The notes: generated from the letters alone by a model not told the origin. DNA of 64,000 nucleotides from Sphingomonas echinoides ATCC 14820 (GCF_000241465.1 NZ_JH584235.1:2633713-2697712); one strand, 5' to 3'; positions 19,605 through 28,633 are shown, counted from the first letter of the stretch. Numbers and translations: made by a program.

Positions 19605-20489
19605 ATGATTATCGATTCCGGCCCGCGCCTGCGTCAGATTTTTGCGGAGGTGTGGCGACCGCTGCTCGTTTTGTTCGTGTGGGATGTGGTGGTGACGGGC
19701 GGCTATTACCTGCTCCCCTTCCACGCGCCGTCGCTGCCGTTGACGCTGTTCGGGTCGGCACTGGCGCTGTTTCTGGGGTTTCGCAGCACCTCGGCCTATC
19801 AGCGCTGGTGGGAAGGGCGCGTCCTATGGGGCGCAATGATCAACGCCTCGCGCAGCCTGTCGCGCACGGTGCGCAGTTACCTGCCCGATGCGGAAGGCCG
19901 CGATCTGCAACGCGCGATCATCCTGCGCCAGATCACGTATGTGAACGTGCTGCGGTGTCAGTTGCGGCGGCAGGACCCCAAGCCCGAGGTGGAGCGCTTC
20001 CTGTCACCGGACGAAGCCAAGCCCTCGCTCGCGCGCACCAACACCGCCAATGGCATCCTTGATGGTACGGGCCGCCGGATCGACCATGCGCGCGCGCTCG
20101 GCTGGATCGACACCGTGCAACAAGCGGCGATCGAGCGGCTCCTGGTCGATATCACCAACGCACAGGGCGGCATGGAGCGGCTGAAGAACACCCCTTTGCC
20201 CAATCAATATCGCTTCTTCCCCGAGCTGTTTACCCGGTTGTTCTGCGTGCTGCTGCCGATTGGGCTGGTCGAGACGCTGGAATTTGCCACGCCGATCGGG
20301 TCGACCGTGGCGGGGGCGATGTTCCTCGCGGTGCTGCGGATTGGCGACGATCTGGTCGATCCCTTCGCCAATACCGTGCACGACGTGCCGCTGAGCGCGA
20401 TGTGCCGCACGATCGAGATCGACCTGCTGCAAGCGTTGGGCGATCCTGCTCCCGAACCGATGCGTCCGGTCAAAGGGATCCTCTGGTAG
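19605..20489 (+). CDS. Bestrophin-family membrane protein (UPF0187)
   Basis: The 294-residue protein has the bacterial bestrophin features: an N-terminal helix pair, the FRSTSAYQRWWEGRVLWG motif (residues ~63-80) on the cytoplasmic side, and C-terminal helices with the DDLVDPFANTVHDVPL block (residues ~247-262). Family members form pentameric chloride or cation channels in the inner membrane. The start ATG follows a strong GGAGGGAGG ribosome site. It is about 40 nt after folP and may share its transcript, although no functional link is known. Confidence 0.92.
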   Translation: MIIDSGPRLRQIFAEVWRPLLVLFVWDVVVTGGYYLLPFHAPSLPLTLFGSALALFLGFRSTSAYQRWWEGRVLWGAMINASRSLSRTVRSYLPDAEGRDLQRAIILRQITYVNVLRCQLRRQDPKPEVERFLSPDEAKPSLARTNTANGILDGTGRRIDHARALGWIDTVQQAAIERLLVDITNAQGGMERLKNTPLPNQYRFFPELFTRLFCVLLPIGLVETLEFATPIGSTVAGAMFLAVLRIGDDLVDPFANTVHDVPLSAMCRTIEIDLLQALGDPAPEPMRPVKGILW

Positions 20490-20524
20490 GGGAAGGGCGG
20501 TAGTCGCCTACCGCCCACCGCAGA

Positions 20525-20866
20525 TCAGCAGCCGTTCTTGCGATTCTGCGCCGCGTCATGCTTCTTGTCGAGATGCTTGCCGAGCAGGGCACCACCAACG
20601 CCGCCTGCCAGCGTGCCGAGCACGCCGCCGCCCAGCACATTGCCCGCGACCGCGCCGCCGACGCCACCGGCGATCGCGCCGGTCGTGCCGCTGCTGCGCT
20701 TGCAGCGATAATAACGGCCGTCTTGCCCGCGATAGGTGCGTTGGTCGTCCTGGCGCTCATATCGGCGGTCGCGGTCATCGCGATCTTGCGCGGCGGCCAT
20801 GGTCGGCAGGGCCGCCGGGATCATCGACAGCACGGCCAGCGCCGCGAAAACGGATTTCTTCGACAT
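20525..20866 (-). CDS. Small glycine-zipper (2TM) envelope protein
   Basis: The 113-residue protein starts with a signal peptide (MSKKSVFAALAVLSMIPA... cleavage near MAAAQ, residue ~25). A charged Asp/Arg stretch and RTYRGQDGRYYRCKR follow, then two glycine-zipper helices (GAIAGGVGGAVAGNVLGG and LGTLAGGVGGALLG). Such proteins associate with the inner or outer membrane; function is unknown. ATG at 20866 is preferred because it directly begins the signal peptide. A longer relative with the same YRGxDGxYY-CKR-GTTG core is at 55231-55761. Confidence 0.85.
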   Translation of the reverse strand: MSKKSVFAALAVLSMIPAALPTMAAAQDRDDRDRRYERQDDQRTYRGQDGRYYRCKRSSGTTGAIAGGVGGAVAGNVLGGGVLGTLAGGVGGALLGKHLDKKHDAAQNRKNGC

Positions 20867-20955
20867 GGGTAATCTCCTCCACACTGTAACAGACAGCGCC
20901 GCAGATATTTCCGCATCGGCTCTGAATTTGCGATGAAGCGATCGTACAGCCGCGG

Positions 20956-22380
20956 TTAGGCCGCAGCGTTATCGATCCCCAATTCGCCGAGCTTCCTATA
21001 CAGGGTCGAACGCCCGATGCCGAGCCGACGCGCCACTTCGGTCATGCGCCCGCGATAATGGCCGATCGCAAGCCGGATGACATCGGCCTCGATTTCCTCG
21101 AGCGCGCGCAAATTGCCATCGGCATGGAACAGCGTGACGCCGCCGCTGGTCGCCATCGGCACCGGAGTCGGCGTGGTGTGGCGCTGCCCGCCCAGCGCCG
21201 CGATCTGCGGGAAATCCGCGCGGGTCAGCGCCGATCCGTCGCATAAGACGGCGGCGCGGAACAAGGCGTTCTGCAGCTGGCGGACATTGCCAGGCCAGTC
21301 ATACCGTCCCAGCAAGGCGAGCGCATCGTCGGTAATGCCAAGCTGGCGCAGGCCCGGCTGCTGCGCGATGCGGGCCAGCAAATGGCGGGCGAGCGCCGGA
21401 ATATCGCCGGTACGTTCGCGTAAAGGCGGGATCGTCACCTGCACGACGTTGAGGCGGTAATAGAGATCTTCGCGGAAACGCCCGGCCTCGACTTCCTCGA
21501 TCAAGCGCTTGTTGGTGGCAGCGATGACGCGAACATCGACTTCGCGAACATGGCGTGCGCCGATCGGTTGGATCTCGCCCGATTGCAGCACGCGCAGCAA
21601 TTTGACCTGCGCCTCCAGCGGCATTTCGCCGATTTCGTCGAGGAACAAGGTGCCGCCATCGGCAAGCTGGAAACGCCCGATCTTGCGCTCGAACGCGCCG
21701 GTAAAGGCACCCTTTTCATGGCCGAACAGCTCGGATTCGACGAGATTGGGCGGCAGCGCGCCGCAATTGACCGCGACCATCGGCTTCTTGTTGCGCGGCG
21801 AGGCGGCGTGGATCGCCTCGGCGACGACTTCCTTGCCGACGCCGCTCTCTCCCTCGAGCAGCACCGGCACGCGCGCGCGCGCGGCCTTGGCGGCGATGGC
21901 GAGCGCGGCGCGGAAATCGGGGGCCGAACCGACGATCTCGTCAAACGCCAGCAGCGCCGGGATCTTTTCGGTGAGCGGCCGCAATTCGCCCGCCGCCTTG
22001 CCCGCGACCGCCGCATCGAGCGCGCCGAGCAGCCGTTCGGGCGCGAGCGGCTTGACCAGGAAATCGGTGGCACCGCTGCGCATCGCCGCGACCGCTTGCG
22101 CGACCGAGCCATTGGCGGTGAGCAGCAACAGCGGCAAATCGGGACGGCGGGCGCGGATTTCGTCGATCAGCGCGCTCGGATCGGCTTCGGGGGCCCATTG
22201 GTCGAGCAAGACGGCATCAAGCTGCATCCCGTCGGGCGTGCCGAGCATCGCGATCGCCATTTCGCCGTCGGCCGCGAACACCGCGCGCCAGCCACGCCGC
22301 ACCGCGATCGCCGCGACGAGGCGGCGCTGCGCGGGTTCGTCGTCGATCAACATCAGCAGGCGCTGTCCGTTGCGCGTCAT
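20956..22380 (-). CDS. NtrC-family sigma-54-dependent response regulator
   Basis: The 474-residue protein has a receiver domain (residues ~8-120, phosphoacceptor Asp in AVLLDQ, Lys in LVKPL), an AAA+ sigma-54 interaction domain (residues ~145-380; Walker A GESGVGKEVV, sigma-54 contact loop GAFTGAF, Walker B LFLDEIGEM) and a Fis-type HTH at the end (MTEVARRLGIGRSTLYRKLGELG). It would activate RpoN promoters after phosphorylation. No sensor kinase is adjacent. Its targets are not visible here. Confidence 0.94.
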   Translation of the reverse strand: MTRNGQRLLMLIDDEPAQRRLVAAIAVRRGWRAVFAADGEMAIAMLGTPDGMQLDAVLLDQWAPEADPSALIDEIRARRPDLPLLLLTANGSVAQAVAAMRSGATDFLVKPLAPERLLGALDAAVAGKAAGELRPLTEKIPALLAFDEIVGSAPDFRAALAIAAKAARARVPVLLEGESGVGKEVVAEAIHAASPRNKKPMVAVNCGALPPNLVESELFGHEKGAFTGAFERKIGRFQLADGGTLFLDEIGEMPLEAQVKLLRVLQSGEIQPIGARHVREVDVRVIAATNKRLIEEVEAGRFREDLYYRLNVVQVTIPPLRERTGDIPALARHLLARIAQQPGLRQLGITDDALALLGRYDWPGNVRQLQNALFRAAVLCDGSALTRADFPQIAALGGQRHTTPTPVPMATSGGVTLFHADGNLRALEEIEADVIRLAIGHYRGRMTEVARRLGIGRSTLYRKLGELGIDNAAA

Positions 22381-22592
22381 GCTTTACCCCAATGCGTGCC
22401 AAATCCAGCCGCCTGCCATAGCGACAAGGTATGAAAGCGGGCTTAAACGCCCCGTCCTGGGACGGGTGGGACACAGCGGCACGATGGCACGCGCGCCCTG
22501 TAACAAATGTAAGGGGGGTTGAGGGCCCAGGCTGTGCGGGCTAAGCACGGGTCCGAAGCGGGGGTAACCCCGGATCTTCGAGGGGAGAAACG

Positions 22593-22721
22593 ATGGCTGC
22601 CGATAGCGAGCTGCAAGTTCACCGCGCGACCTATGAAAAGGTCATTGCCGTCCTGAAATATGGTGCGATCGCGTGCTTCATCATCGCGTTCGTGGTGGTG
22701 TGGCTGATCTCGGGCAAATAA
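22593..22721 (+). CDS. aa3-type cytochrome c oxidase subunit IV
   Basis: This 42-residue protein starts at ATG 22593 after AGGGGAG. Its short polar N-terminus (ADSELQVHRATYEKVIAVLK) leads to one transmembrane helix (YGAIACFIIAFVVVWLISGK). That matches the small bacterial aa3 oxidase subunit IV family (PF07835 as I know it), a single-helix accessory subunit of cytochrome c oxidase. No other oxidase genes are nearby. It ends only 2 nt before the GTG start of pntAA, so it is probably in the pnt operon. Confidence 0.85.
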   Translation: MAADSELQVHRATYEKVIAVLKYGAIACFIIAFVVVWLISGK

Positions 22722-22723
22722 GC

Positions 22724-23851
22724 GTGAAGATCGCTGTCCTGCGTGAAACCGCCGAGGGTGAGCGCCGCGTTGCCGCCACCCCCGAAACCGTCAAGAAATT
22801 CGTGGGCCTTGGTGCCAGCGTCGCGGTCGAAAGCGGCGCGGGGCTGACCGCCTCGATCGCCGATGCCGATTATGCCGCCGCCGGGGCGAGCGTTGCCGAC
22901 CGCGCCGCGACGCTGGCCGGGGCGGAAATCGTGCTGGGCGTGCAGGGGCCTGCCGCCGATACGCTGAGCGGTGTCGCGCCCGGCGCATGGCTTGCCGCCG
23001 CGCTCAACCCCTTTGCCGACCGCGCGCGGATCGAGGGGTATGCGGCAGCCGGTCTTGAAGCGCTGGCGATGGAATTCATGCCGCGCATCACCCGCGCGCA
23101 ATCGATGGACATCCTGTCGTCGCAGTCGAACCTTGCCGGGTATAAAGCGGTGCTCGATGCGGCGAGCGTCTATGGCCGCGCCTTTCCGATGATGATGACG
23201 GCGGCGGGGACTGTGTCCGCCGCGCGCGTGTTCGTGATGGGCGTTGGCGTCGCCGGATTGCAGGCGATCGCCACCGCACGGCGTCTCGGCGCGCAAGTCT
23301 CGGCGACCGACGTACGCTCGGCGACCAAGGAGCAGATTCTGTCGCTGGGTGCCAAACCGGTCTTCGTCGAATCGGTCGCTGGGATCGAGGGCGAAGGCTC
23401 GGGCGGCTATGCTGGCGAGATGAGCCCGGAATATCAGGCGGCGCAGGCCGAACTGGTATCGTCGCACATCGCCAAGCAGGACATTGTTATTACGACCGCG
23501 CTGATTCCGGGACGGCCCGCGCCGCGGCTGATCTCGGCGGCGCAGGTGGCGAGTATGCGGCCGGGCTCGGTGATCGTCGATCTCGCGGTCGAAAGCGGCG
23601 GCAATGTCGAGGGCGCGGTGGCGGGGGAGACCGTGGTGGTGAATGGCGTGTCGATCGTCGGGCATCGCAACGTCGCGTCGCGGCTGGCGGCGGACGCCTC
23701 GGCCTTGTTCTCGCGCAACCTGTTCAATTTCCTCAGCGCGTTTTGGGACAAGGAGGCGGGCAAGCCCGTGCTCGATGCCGAAATCGGCGACGCGATCCGG
23801 CTGACGCAAGGCGGCAAGATCGTCAACGCACGGTTGCTCCCGGCGGCATGA
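22724..23851 (+). CDS. pntAA: NAD(P) transhydrogenase subunit alpha, NAD-binding part
   Basis: The 375-residue protein is domain I of the proton-translocating transhydrogenase: KIAVLRETAEGERRVA at the start, RITRAQSMDILSSQSNLAGYKAV around residue 125, and the NAD-binding GVGVAGLQAIATARRLGA around residue 172. It binds NAD(H) on the cytoplasmic face. As in other alphaproteobacteria, PntA is split; the membrane part is the separate gene at 23974. Start is GTG at 22724, right behind the oxidase subunit IV gene. Confidence 0.95.
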   Translation: MKIAVLRETAEGERRVAATPETVKKFVGLGASVAVESGAGLTASIADADYAAAGASVADRAATLAGAEIVLGVQGPAADTLSGVAPGAWLAAALNPFADRARIEGYAAAGLEALAMEFMPRITRAQSMDILSSQSNLAGYKAVLDAASVYGRAFPMMMTAAGTVSAARVFVMGVGVAGLQAIATARRLGAQVSATDVRSATKEQILSLGAKPVFVESVAGIEGEGSGGYAGEMSPEYQAAQAELVSSHIAKQDIVITTALIPGRPAPRLISAAQVASMRPGSVIVDLAVESGGNVEGAVAGETVVVNGVSIVGHRNVASRLAADASALFSRNLFNFLSAFWDKEAGKPVLDAEIGDAIRLTQGGKIVNARLLPAA

Positions 23852-23891
23852 GCGCTGCTGTCCTACACGCCCCCGTTTCGCTACCCTTGAT

Positions 23892-23924
23892 CGGGTGCAA
23901 GCCCGTCCGAATTTTTTCTTTTTT
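23892..23924 (+). terminator. Weak terminator-like site inside the pnt operon
   Basis: A short CGGG/CCCG stem (23892-23895 with 23902-23905) is followed by a T-rich run (T6-C-T6). It lies in the 122-nt gap between pntAA and pntAB. The stem is short, so any termination would be partial and could tune subunit ratios. Confidence 0.3.
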
Positions 23925-23973
23925 CTCTGCGATACGGGCGAGCATCCTGAAATTTGAGAGGTTCTGATCGGCC

Positions 23974-24282
23974 ATGGACTTTATCTCGATCCTTTCGATC
24001 TTCGTTATGGCCTGCTTCGTCGGCTATTACGTCGTGTGGTCGGTCACGCCCGCGTTGCACACACCGTTGATGGCGGTGACCAATGCGATTTCCTCGGTGA
24101 TTATCGTCGGTGCGCTGATCGCGGCGGCGGCGGCCGGGATCGGTGAGGGCGGGGCGACGTCGAAATGGCTCGGGCTGCTCGCGGTGGTGCTGGCGAGCGT
24201 CAACATCTTCGGGGGCTTTGCGGTCACTGCGCGGATGCTGGCGATGTATAAGAAGAAGGCTCCTGCTGGGGCTAAACACTGA
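23974..24282 (+). CDS. pntAB: NAD(P) transhydrogenase subunit alpha, membrane part
   Basis: The 102-residue protein has three to four transmembrane helices ([15 protein letters not shown], then [19 protein letters not shown] and a final helix with [20 protein letters not shown]). These match the PntA C-terminal membrane segment that makes up part of the proton channel together with PntB. It lies between pntAA and pntB in the usual order. Confidence 0.95.
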   Translation: MDFISILSIFVMACFVGYYVVWSVTPALHTPLMAVTNAISSVIIVGALIAAAAAGIGEGGATSKWLGLLAVVLASVNIFGGFAVTARMLAMYKKKAPAGAKH

Positions 24283-24286
24283 ATTT

Positions 24287-24374
24287 CGTCACCCCGGCCT
24301 TGTGCCGGGGTCCACTCATCCACTGACGCTAAGGCTATTGGCGCGGTGGACCCCGGCACAAGGCCGGGGTGACG
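24287..24374. repeat. Intergenic palindromic repeat between pntAB and pntB
   Basis: Left arm 24287-24315 (CGTCACCCCGGCCTTGTGCC...) and right arm 24346-24374 (...GGCACAAGGCCGGGGTGACG) are perfect reverse complements around a ~30-nt centre. It fills most of the gap between two genes of one operon, so it is transcribed and could affect RNA processing or stability. Confidence 0.9.
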
Positions 24375-24392
24375 GCAAGGGGTTGAAGACAC

Positions 24393-25865
24393 GTGGAACA
24401 CATAACCGTCAATCCCTGGGCATCGCTGGCCTATCTCGTTGCGGGGGTGTGCTTCATCCTCGCGCTGCGCGGGCTGTCCAGTCCGGCGACGAGCCAGCGC
24501 GGCAACCGCATGGGCATCATCGGCATGACCATTGCCGTGGTGACGACGCTCATCACGCATGTGCCCTATCTGTTCAGCGATGGTTGGACGCTCTACGCAC
24601 CCGCCCGTGATATCACGCCGTTTATCGACTGGCTTACTGTTGCTGAAATCCTCGCCGCAATCGGGATCGGTGCCGCGATCGGCATCACCACCGCGCGGCG
24701 CATCGCGATGACCGACATGCCGCAGCTCGTCGCCGCCTTCCATTCGCTGGTCGGGCTGGCGGCGGTGCTGGTGGCGTGCGCGGCGTTCCTCAATCCGGGC
24801 GCGTTCGGCATTGCCGAGGGCGGCGTGATCTTCGCGCAAAGCCGCATCGAAATGGGGCTGGGCGTTGCGATCGGCGCGATCACCTTTTCGGGCTCGGTGA
24901 TCGCCTTCCTCAAACTCAACGGCAATATGGGCGGCGCGCCGATCCTGTTGCCGGGGCGGCATGTGATCAACCTCGGCGTGCTCGCCGCGATCCTGGGGCT
25001 GGTCGGCTATTTCACCATCGACCAGAGCGCGTGGGTGTTCTGGACGATCACGGTGCTGAGTTTCGTGATCGGCTTCCTGCTGATCGTGCCGATCGGCGGG
25101 GCGGACATGCCGGTGGTGGTGTCGATGCTGAACTCCTATTCGGGCTGGGCGGCGGCGGCGATGGGCTTCACGCTGCACAATACGGCGATGATCATCACCG
25201 GCGCATTGGTCGGGTCGTCGGGCGCGATCCTCAGCTACATCATGTGCAAGGCGATGAACCGCAGTTTCATCAGCGTGATCGCGGGTGGCTTTGGCGGCGA
25301 AACCGCGGCGGCGGGCGGCGCGCCCAAGGAACAGCGGCCATGGAAGCGCGGATCGGCGGAGGACGCCGCCTTCCTGCTCGAACAGGCCGAACAGGTCATC
25401 ATCGTGCCGGGATACGGCATGGCGGTGAGCCAGGCGCAGCACGCACTGCGCGAAATGGGCGACAAATTGAAGGCGCATGGCGTGCGCGTGAAATATGCGA
25501 TTCACCCCGTCGCCGGGCGCATGCCGGGGCATATGAACGTGCTGCTGGCCGAAGCGAACGTGCCCTATGACGATGTGTTCGAGCTGGAGGACATTAACAG
25601 CGAATTCGCGCAGACCGATGTCGCTTTCGTGATCGGCGCGAACGACGTGACCAACCCGGCGGCCAAGACCGACAAGACCTCGCCGATTTACGGCATGCCC
25701 GTGCTCGACGTGGGCAAGGCCAAGACCGTGCTCTTCATCAAGCGCTCGATGGGCGGGGTCGGCTATGCCGGGGTCGACAATGACGTGTTCTATATGGACA
25801 ACACCATGATGCTGCTGGGCGACGCCAAGAAGATGGTCGAAGAGATCGTCAAATCGCTGGACTAA
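24393..25865 (+). CDS. pntB: NAD(P) transhydrogenase subunit beta
   Basis: The 490-residue protein has about nine membrane helices (residues ~1-270) carrying part of the proton path, then the NADP(H)-binding domain III (residues ~310-490) with VIIVPGYGMAVSQAQH, RMPGHMNVLLAEA, VIGANDVTNPAA and the KRSMGGVGYAG loop. With PntAA and PntAB it drives NADPH formation with the proton gradient. Start is GTG at 24393, 18 nt after a palindromic repeat. Confidence 0.96.
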   Translation: MEHITVNPWASLAYLVAGVCFILALRGLSSPATSQRGNRMGIIGMTIAVVTTLITHVPYLFSDGWTLYAPARDITPFIDWLTVAEILAAIGIGAAIGITTARRIAMTDMPQLVAAFHSLVGLAAVLVACAAFLNPGAFGIAEGGVIFAQSRIEMGLGVAIGAITFSGSVIAFLKLNGNMGGAPILLPGRHVINLGVLAAILGLVGYFTIDQSAWVFWTITVLSFVIGFLLIVPIGGADMPVVVSMLNSYSGWAAAAMGFTLHNTAMIITGALVGSSGAILSYIMCKAMNRSFISVIAGGFGGETAAAGGAPKEQRPWKRGSAEDAAFLLEQAEQVIIVPGYGMAVSQAQHALREMGDKLKAHGVRVKYAIHPVAGRMPGHMNVLLAEANVPYDDVFELEDINSEFAQTDVAFVIGANDVTNPAAKTDKTSPIYGMPVLDVGKAKTVLFIKRSMGGVGYAGVDNDVFYMDNTMMLLGDAKKMVEEIVKSLD

Positions 25866-25919
25866 GCTAGTATCCTTCGGCCAAGCTCTTGATCTGAAAC
25901 GCGAACGGGGGTTTGGGCG

Positions 25920-26822
25920 ATGGTGACGGTTGGCGATATTATCGGCGGTGGCTTTCGTCTGATCCGGGAGCGGATCGGTGCGGTGGCGGTATGGGCTGGC
26001 CTGTATCTGGTGATGAACGTCGCCGTGGTTTTGGGGCTACGGCCGATAATGGCCGGAACGCTGGCGGCGCAGGCAGCGGGCGTGGCCCCTGATCCCGCGC
26101 TGATGATGGCGGGGATGAGCCAGATGTTCGGCCTCTACCTGCTGCTGATGATCGGCCTGCTGGTGCTGTACACAGCCGCGTTGCGCGCCGCTGTGCGCCC
26201 GGCGGAAAGCGGCTTTGCCTATCTGCGCCTGGGCATGGACGAAGTGCGCATGGTGCTCGTCGCATTGGTGCTCTCGGTCGGCTTCTTTCTGTTGTACCTG
26301 TTGCTCGTGCTGGTCGTGGGCGTGGTTGGCGGTGTGGTGGCGGTGGTCGCGCGCGGGGCGGCTTTGCCGGTGTTCGTTCTGCTTGGCCTGATCGTGCTGG
26401 CGGTGCTGATGTTCTTCTATGTGCGCTTCTCGCTCGCCTTCGCGCTGACGATGCAGCGCGGCAAGATCATGATCGGCGAATCGTGGAACCTGACCAAGGG
26501 GCGGTTCTGGACGTTGTTCGCTGCGTATCTCGTCGTTGGCCTGATCGTGACCGTGGTGTCGGTGTTGGTGCTTGGCCTTACCCAGGGCAGCTACATTGCG
26601 GAAATGGCGCAGGGCGGCTTCCGGCCCGAGGCGGTGCAGGCGGCGCAGCGCCACCAGATGGAGCAGCAATTCGGCGCGATTACCGGCCTGACCGTGGTGG
26701 GTTGGGTGCTGGGCGCGGTGCTGATGACGTTGTGGATCACGCTGGCGGCGGGCGTGGCGGGCGCGGCGACGACCGGATTGCGCGACGATGCCTTTGCCGA
26801 CATCGGTGCCGTCTACGAATGA
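25920..26822 (+). CDS. Multi-helix membrane protein of unknown function
   Basis: The 300-residue protein has about six hydrophobic segments, an amphipathic start (VGDIIGGGFRLIRERIGAVAVW) and a conserved-looking cytoplasmic segment GKIMIGESWNLTKGRFWTLF around residues 181-200. The GDIIGxGFRLIRE start and the ESWxLTKGRFW motif recall membrane proteins related to the glycerophosphodiester phosphodiesterase membrane domain, but I cannot assign a role. It follows pntB by 54 nt and could be cotranscribed. Confidence 0.7.
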   Translation: MVTVGDIIGGGFRLIRERIGAVAVWAGLYLVMNVAVVLGLRPIMAGTLAAQAAGVAPDPALMMAGMSQMFGLYLLLMIGLLVLYTAALRAAVRPAESGFAYLRLGMDEVRMVLVALVLSVGFFLLYLLLVLVVGVVGGVVAVVARGAALPVFVLLGLIVLAVLMFFYVRFSLAFALTMQRGKIMIGESWNLTKGRFWTLFAAYLVVGLIVTVVSVLVLGLTQGSYIAEMAQGGFRPEAVQAAQRHQMEQQFGAITGLTVVGWVLGAVLMTLWITLAAGVAGAATTGLRDDAFADIGAVYE

Positions 26823-26973
26823 ACGAGGCGGCTTTGCTCCATTGCGGAGCAAAGACACGCATTCGCGTACCTTTCGCTGCCGAAACGGCGCGGCTTTCGC
26901 TGTTCCGCCATTAGGAAATACGTACTTTGCGTACTCAGCCGCGGCCCTAGCCCGGCGTAGCGGAGCGGCAGCG

Positions 26974-27939
26974 ATGGACAAAGACGGGCAAGCGACAGGC
27001 GGGGCGTTTCCGATCGGCGGAGCAAGAAGACAGGCCCCGGACATTCTGGCGATCGTCGCGGACGATCGGCGCGCGATGGTGGCGGAGGTGTGCGACGCCG
27101 TGCGCGGGGAACGCTGGGCATGGACCGACTGGCACGGCGCGACCGAGCGTTTGGAGCATGCCGGGTCGGTCGGGATCGTCCTGGCCGACACGCGCGGGGT
27201 TAGCGAGGCGCAGCTTGCACCCGTCCTGTCACAGCTCGACGCCTTCGCCCGCGGCGCGGGGCAGCGGGTGATCGTCGCGCTGGATTTCGAGCAGATCGAT
27301 CTCATTTCCGCCGCGCTCGCGACGCCAGGGATCGAATTGTTATGCGCGCCGAGTCTTGCCGAATATGTCGCGGCGTTGTTTGTGGCGGGGGGCGGCACCG
27401 GCGGCGTGCGCGACAGCGGGCGCGAGGCGGAGGCCGAGCGGTTGCGGCAATTGCACGAACAGGTCGCGCGCATTGCCGAAACGCTCGCCCGCTTGACCGG
27501 CGAAGCGACCGACCTGCCCGCGCGCGAAAGCGGCCATGTCGGCGAACATGGCATGTCCTATCGCGGCGGGCCTGCCGCTGCCGCTGCCAGCCCCATCGCC
27601 GCGCGCGACATTCGCGATGCGATCCGCGCGCGGCGCATGCGCGACCAGCATTTCGGGAGCGGACTGTTCGAGGATCCGGCATGGGACATGCTGCTCGATC
27701 TGTTCGCCGCCGAGCTGGAGCGGTCGCAGGTTTCGGTCTCCAGCCTCTGCATTGCCGCAGCGGTTGCGCCGACCACCGCGTTGCGCTGGATCGCCAAGCT
27801 GACCGATGCCGGGCTGTTCGAGCGCCAGCCCGACCCGTTCGATCGCCGCCGCGCCTTTATGGCGCTGTCCGCCCGCGCGAGTGCGGCGATGCGCGCCTAT
27901 TTTGGGGCGGTGCAACGGATCGGCGCGCCGATCGCGTAA
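26974..27939 (+). CDS. Pseudo-receiver plus MarR-type winged-helix protein
   Basis: The 321-residue protein begins with an alpha/beta domain (residues ~18-140: DILAIVADDRRAMVAEV, GIVLADTRG, RVIVALDFEQID, IELLCAPSLAEYVAALF) that looks like a response-regulator receiver without clear phosphorylation residues. A coiled-coil (EAERLRQLHEQVARIAETL) follows. Residues ~215-315 form a MarR-type winged helix (VSSLCIAAAVAPTTALRWI, then FERQPDPFDRRRAFMALS). It probably binds DNA, perhaps responding to a ligand rather than phosphorylation. ATG at 26974 is chosen because the upstream in-frame extension runs back into the preceding membrane-protein gene. Confidence 0.7.
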   Translation: MDKDGQATGGAFPIGGARRQAPDILAIVADDRRAMVAEVCDAVRGERWAWTDWHGATERLEHAGSVGIVLADTRGVSEAQLAPVLSQLDAFARGAGQRVIVALDFEQIDLISAALATPGIELLCAPSLAEYVAALFVAGGGTGGVRDSGREAEAERLRQLHEQVARIAETLARLTGEATDLPARESGHVGEHGMSYRGGPAAAAASPIAARDIRDAIRARRMRDQHFGSGLFEDPAWDMLLDLFAAELERSQVSVSSLCIAAAVAPTTALRWIAKLTDAGLFERQPDPFDRRRAFMALSARASAAMRAYFGAVQRIGAPIA

Positions 27940-28023
27940 TTGCGCGCTGCGGCGGCGCAGAGGCTTGCAGTGTCGGCCCGGTGATGGCACAGGGCGCTTC
28001 TTCGTTCCCGCGAGCGGGGTCGC

Positions 28024-28099
28024 GGGCGATTAGCTCAGTTGGTAGAGCGTCTCGTTTACACCGAGAATGTCGGCGGTTCGAGCCCGTCATCGCCCACCA
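28024..28099 (+). tRNA. tRNA-Val(UAC)
   Basis: The 76-nt gene folds as a full cloverleaf. The acceptor stem GGGCGAT/ATCGCCC (28024-28030 with 28089-28095) is followed by an encoded ACCA end. The D-loop is AGCTCAGTTGGTAGAG, the anticodon stem TCTCG/CGAGA encloses loop TTTACAC with anticodon TAC at 28057-28059, and the T-arm contains GGTTCGAGCC. It reads GUA and related Val codons. It sits at the border between housekeeping genes and the cobalamin cluster. Confidence 0.97.
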
Positions 28100-28111
28100 C
28101 GCCCTGCACGG

Positions 28112-28633
28112 CTATTTCAGCACCAACGGCAAACCGGCAGCGACAAACACCACCGAATCGACGGTGCGTGCGATTGCCTGGTTGATCGTGCCCGCCATAT
28201 CGCGAAAGCGGCGCGCCAGCGCATTGTCGGGCACGATGCCAAGGCCGACTTCATTCGATACGAGCAGGATTTTCCCCGGCGCAGCGGCGATGGCGGCGGT
28301 GAGGTCGTCGATTGCCGAGGTCAGATCGGCCTCCGCGAACAACAGGTTGGACGCCCATAGCGTCAGGCAATCGATCAGCAGGACGGTTTCGGGGCGACTG
28401 TGCGCGGCAATCGCCTCGGCCAGCGCGAGCGGTGCCTCGTGCGTTTGCCAGCGCGCACCACGCTCGGCGCGATGCCGCTCGATGCGATCGTCCATCTCGC
28501 CATCGAGCGCTTGCGCGGTGGCCAGATAGAGCAGCGCCCCCGGCAGGCCTTCCGCCTGGCGCTGGGCAAAGCCACTCTTGCCGGAGCGCGCGCCGCCCAG
28601 GATCAATTGTGTCCGTGTGAATGCAATCGACAT
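28112..28633 (-). CDS. cobU: Adenosylcobinamide kinase / adenosylcobinamide-phosphate guanylyltransferase
   Basis: The 173-residue enzyme (CobP in Pseudomonas denitrificans) phosphorylates adenosylcobinamide and adds GMP to form AdoCbi-GDP before lower-ligand attachment. The P-loop LILGGARSGKSGFAQ is at residues ~9-23, the guanylylated-His region ERHRAERG at ~50-57, LIDCLTLWASNLL at ~93-105 and the VSNEVGLGIVP motif at ~123-133. ATG at 28633 is chosen because it immediately precedes the first strand. It diverges from cobD. Confidence 0.94.
   Translation of the reverse strand: MSIAFTRTQLILGGARSGKSGFAQRQAEGLPGALLYLATAQALDGEMDDRIERHRAERGARWQTHEAPLALAEAIAAHSRPETVLLIDCLTLWASNLLFAEADLTSAIDDLTAAIAAAPGKILLVSNEVGLGIVPDNALARRFRDMAGTINQAIARTVDSVVFVAAGLPLVLK

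Noticed and set aside
22485..22500. Possible sigma-54 promoter before the oxidase subunit (TGGCAC at 22485)
   Set aside because: TGGCAC matches the -24 element, but the -12 region reads CCCTG rather than TTGC, so the match is incomplete.
28024..28099. tRNA-Val as an integration site for the cobalamin cluster
   Set aside because: No repeat of the tRNA 3' end was noticed at the other side of the cluster and no integrase is present; the cob genes have the same codon style as the rest.
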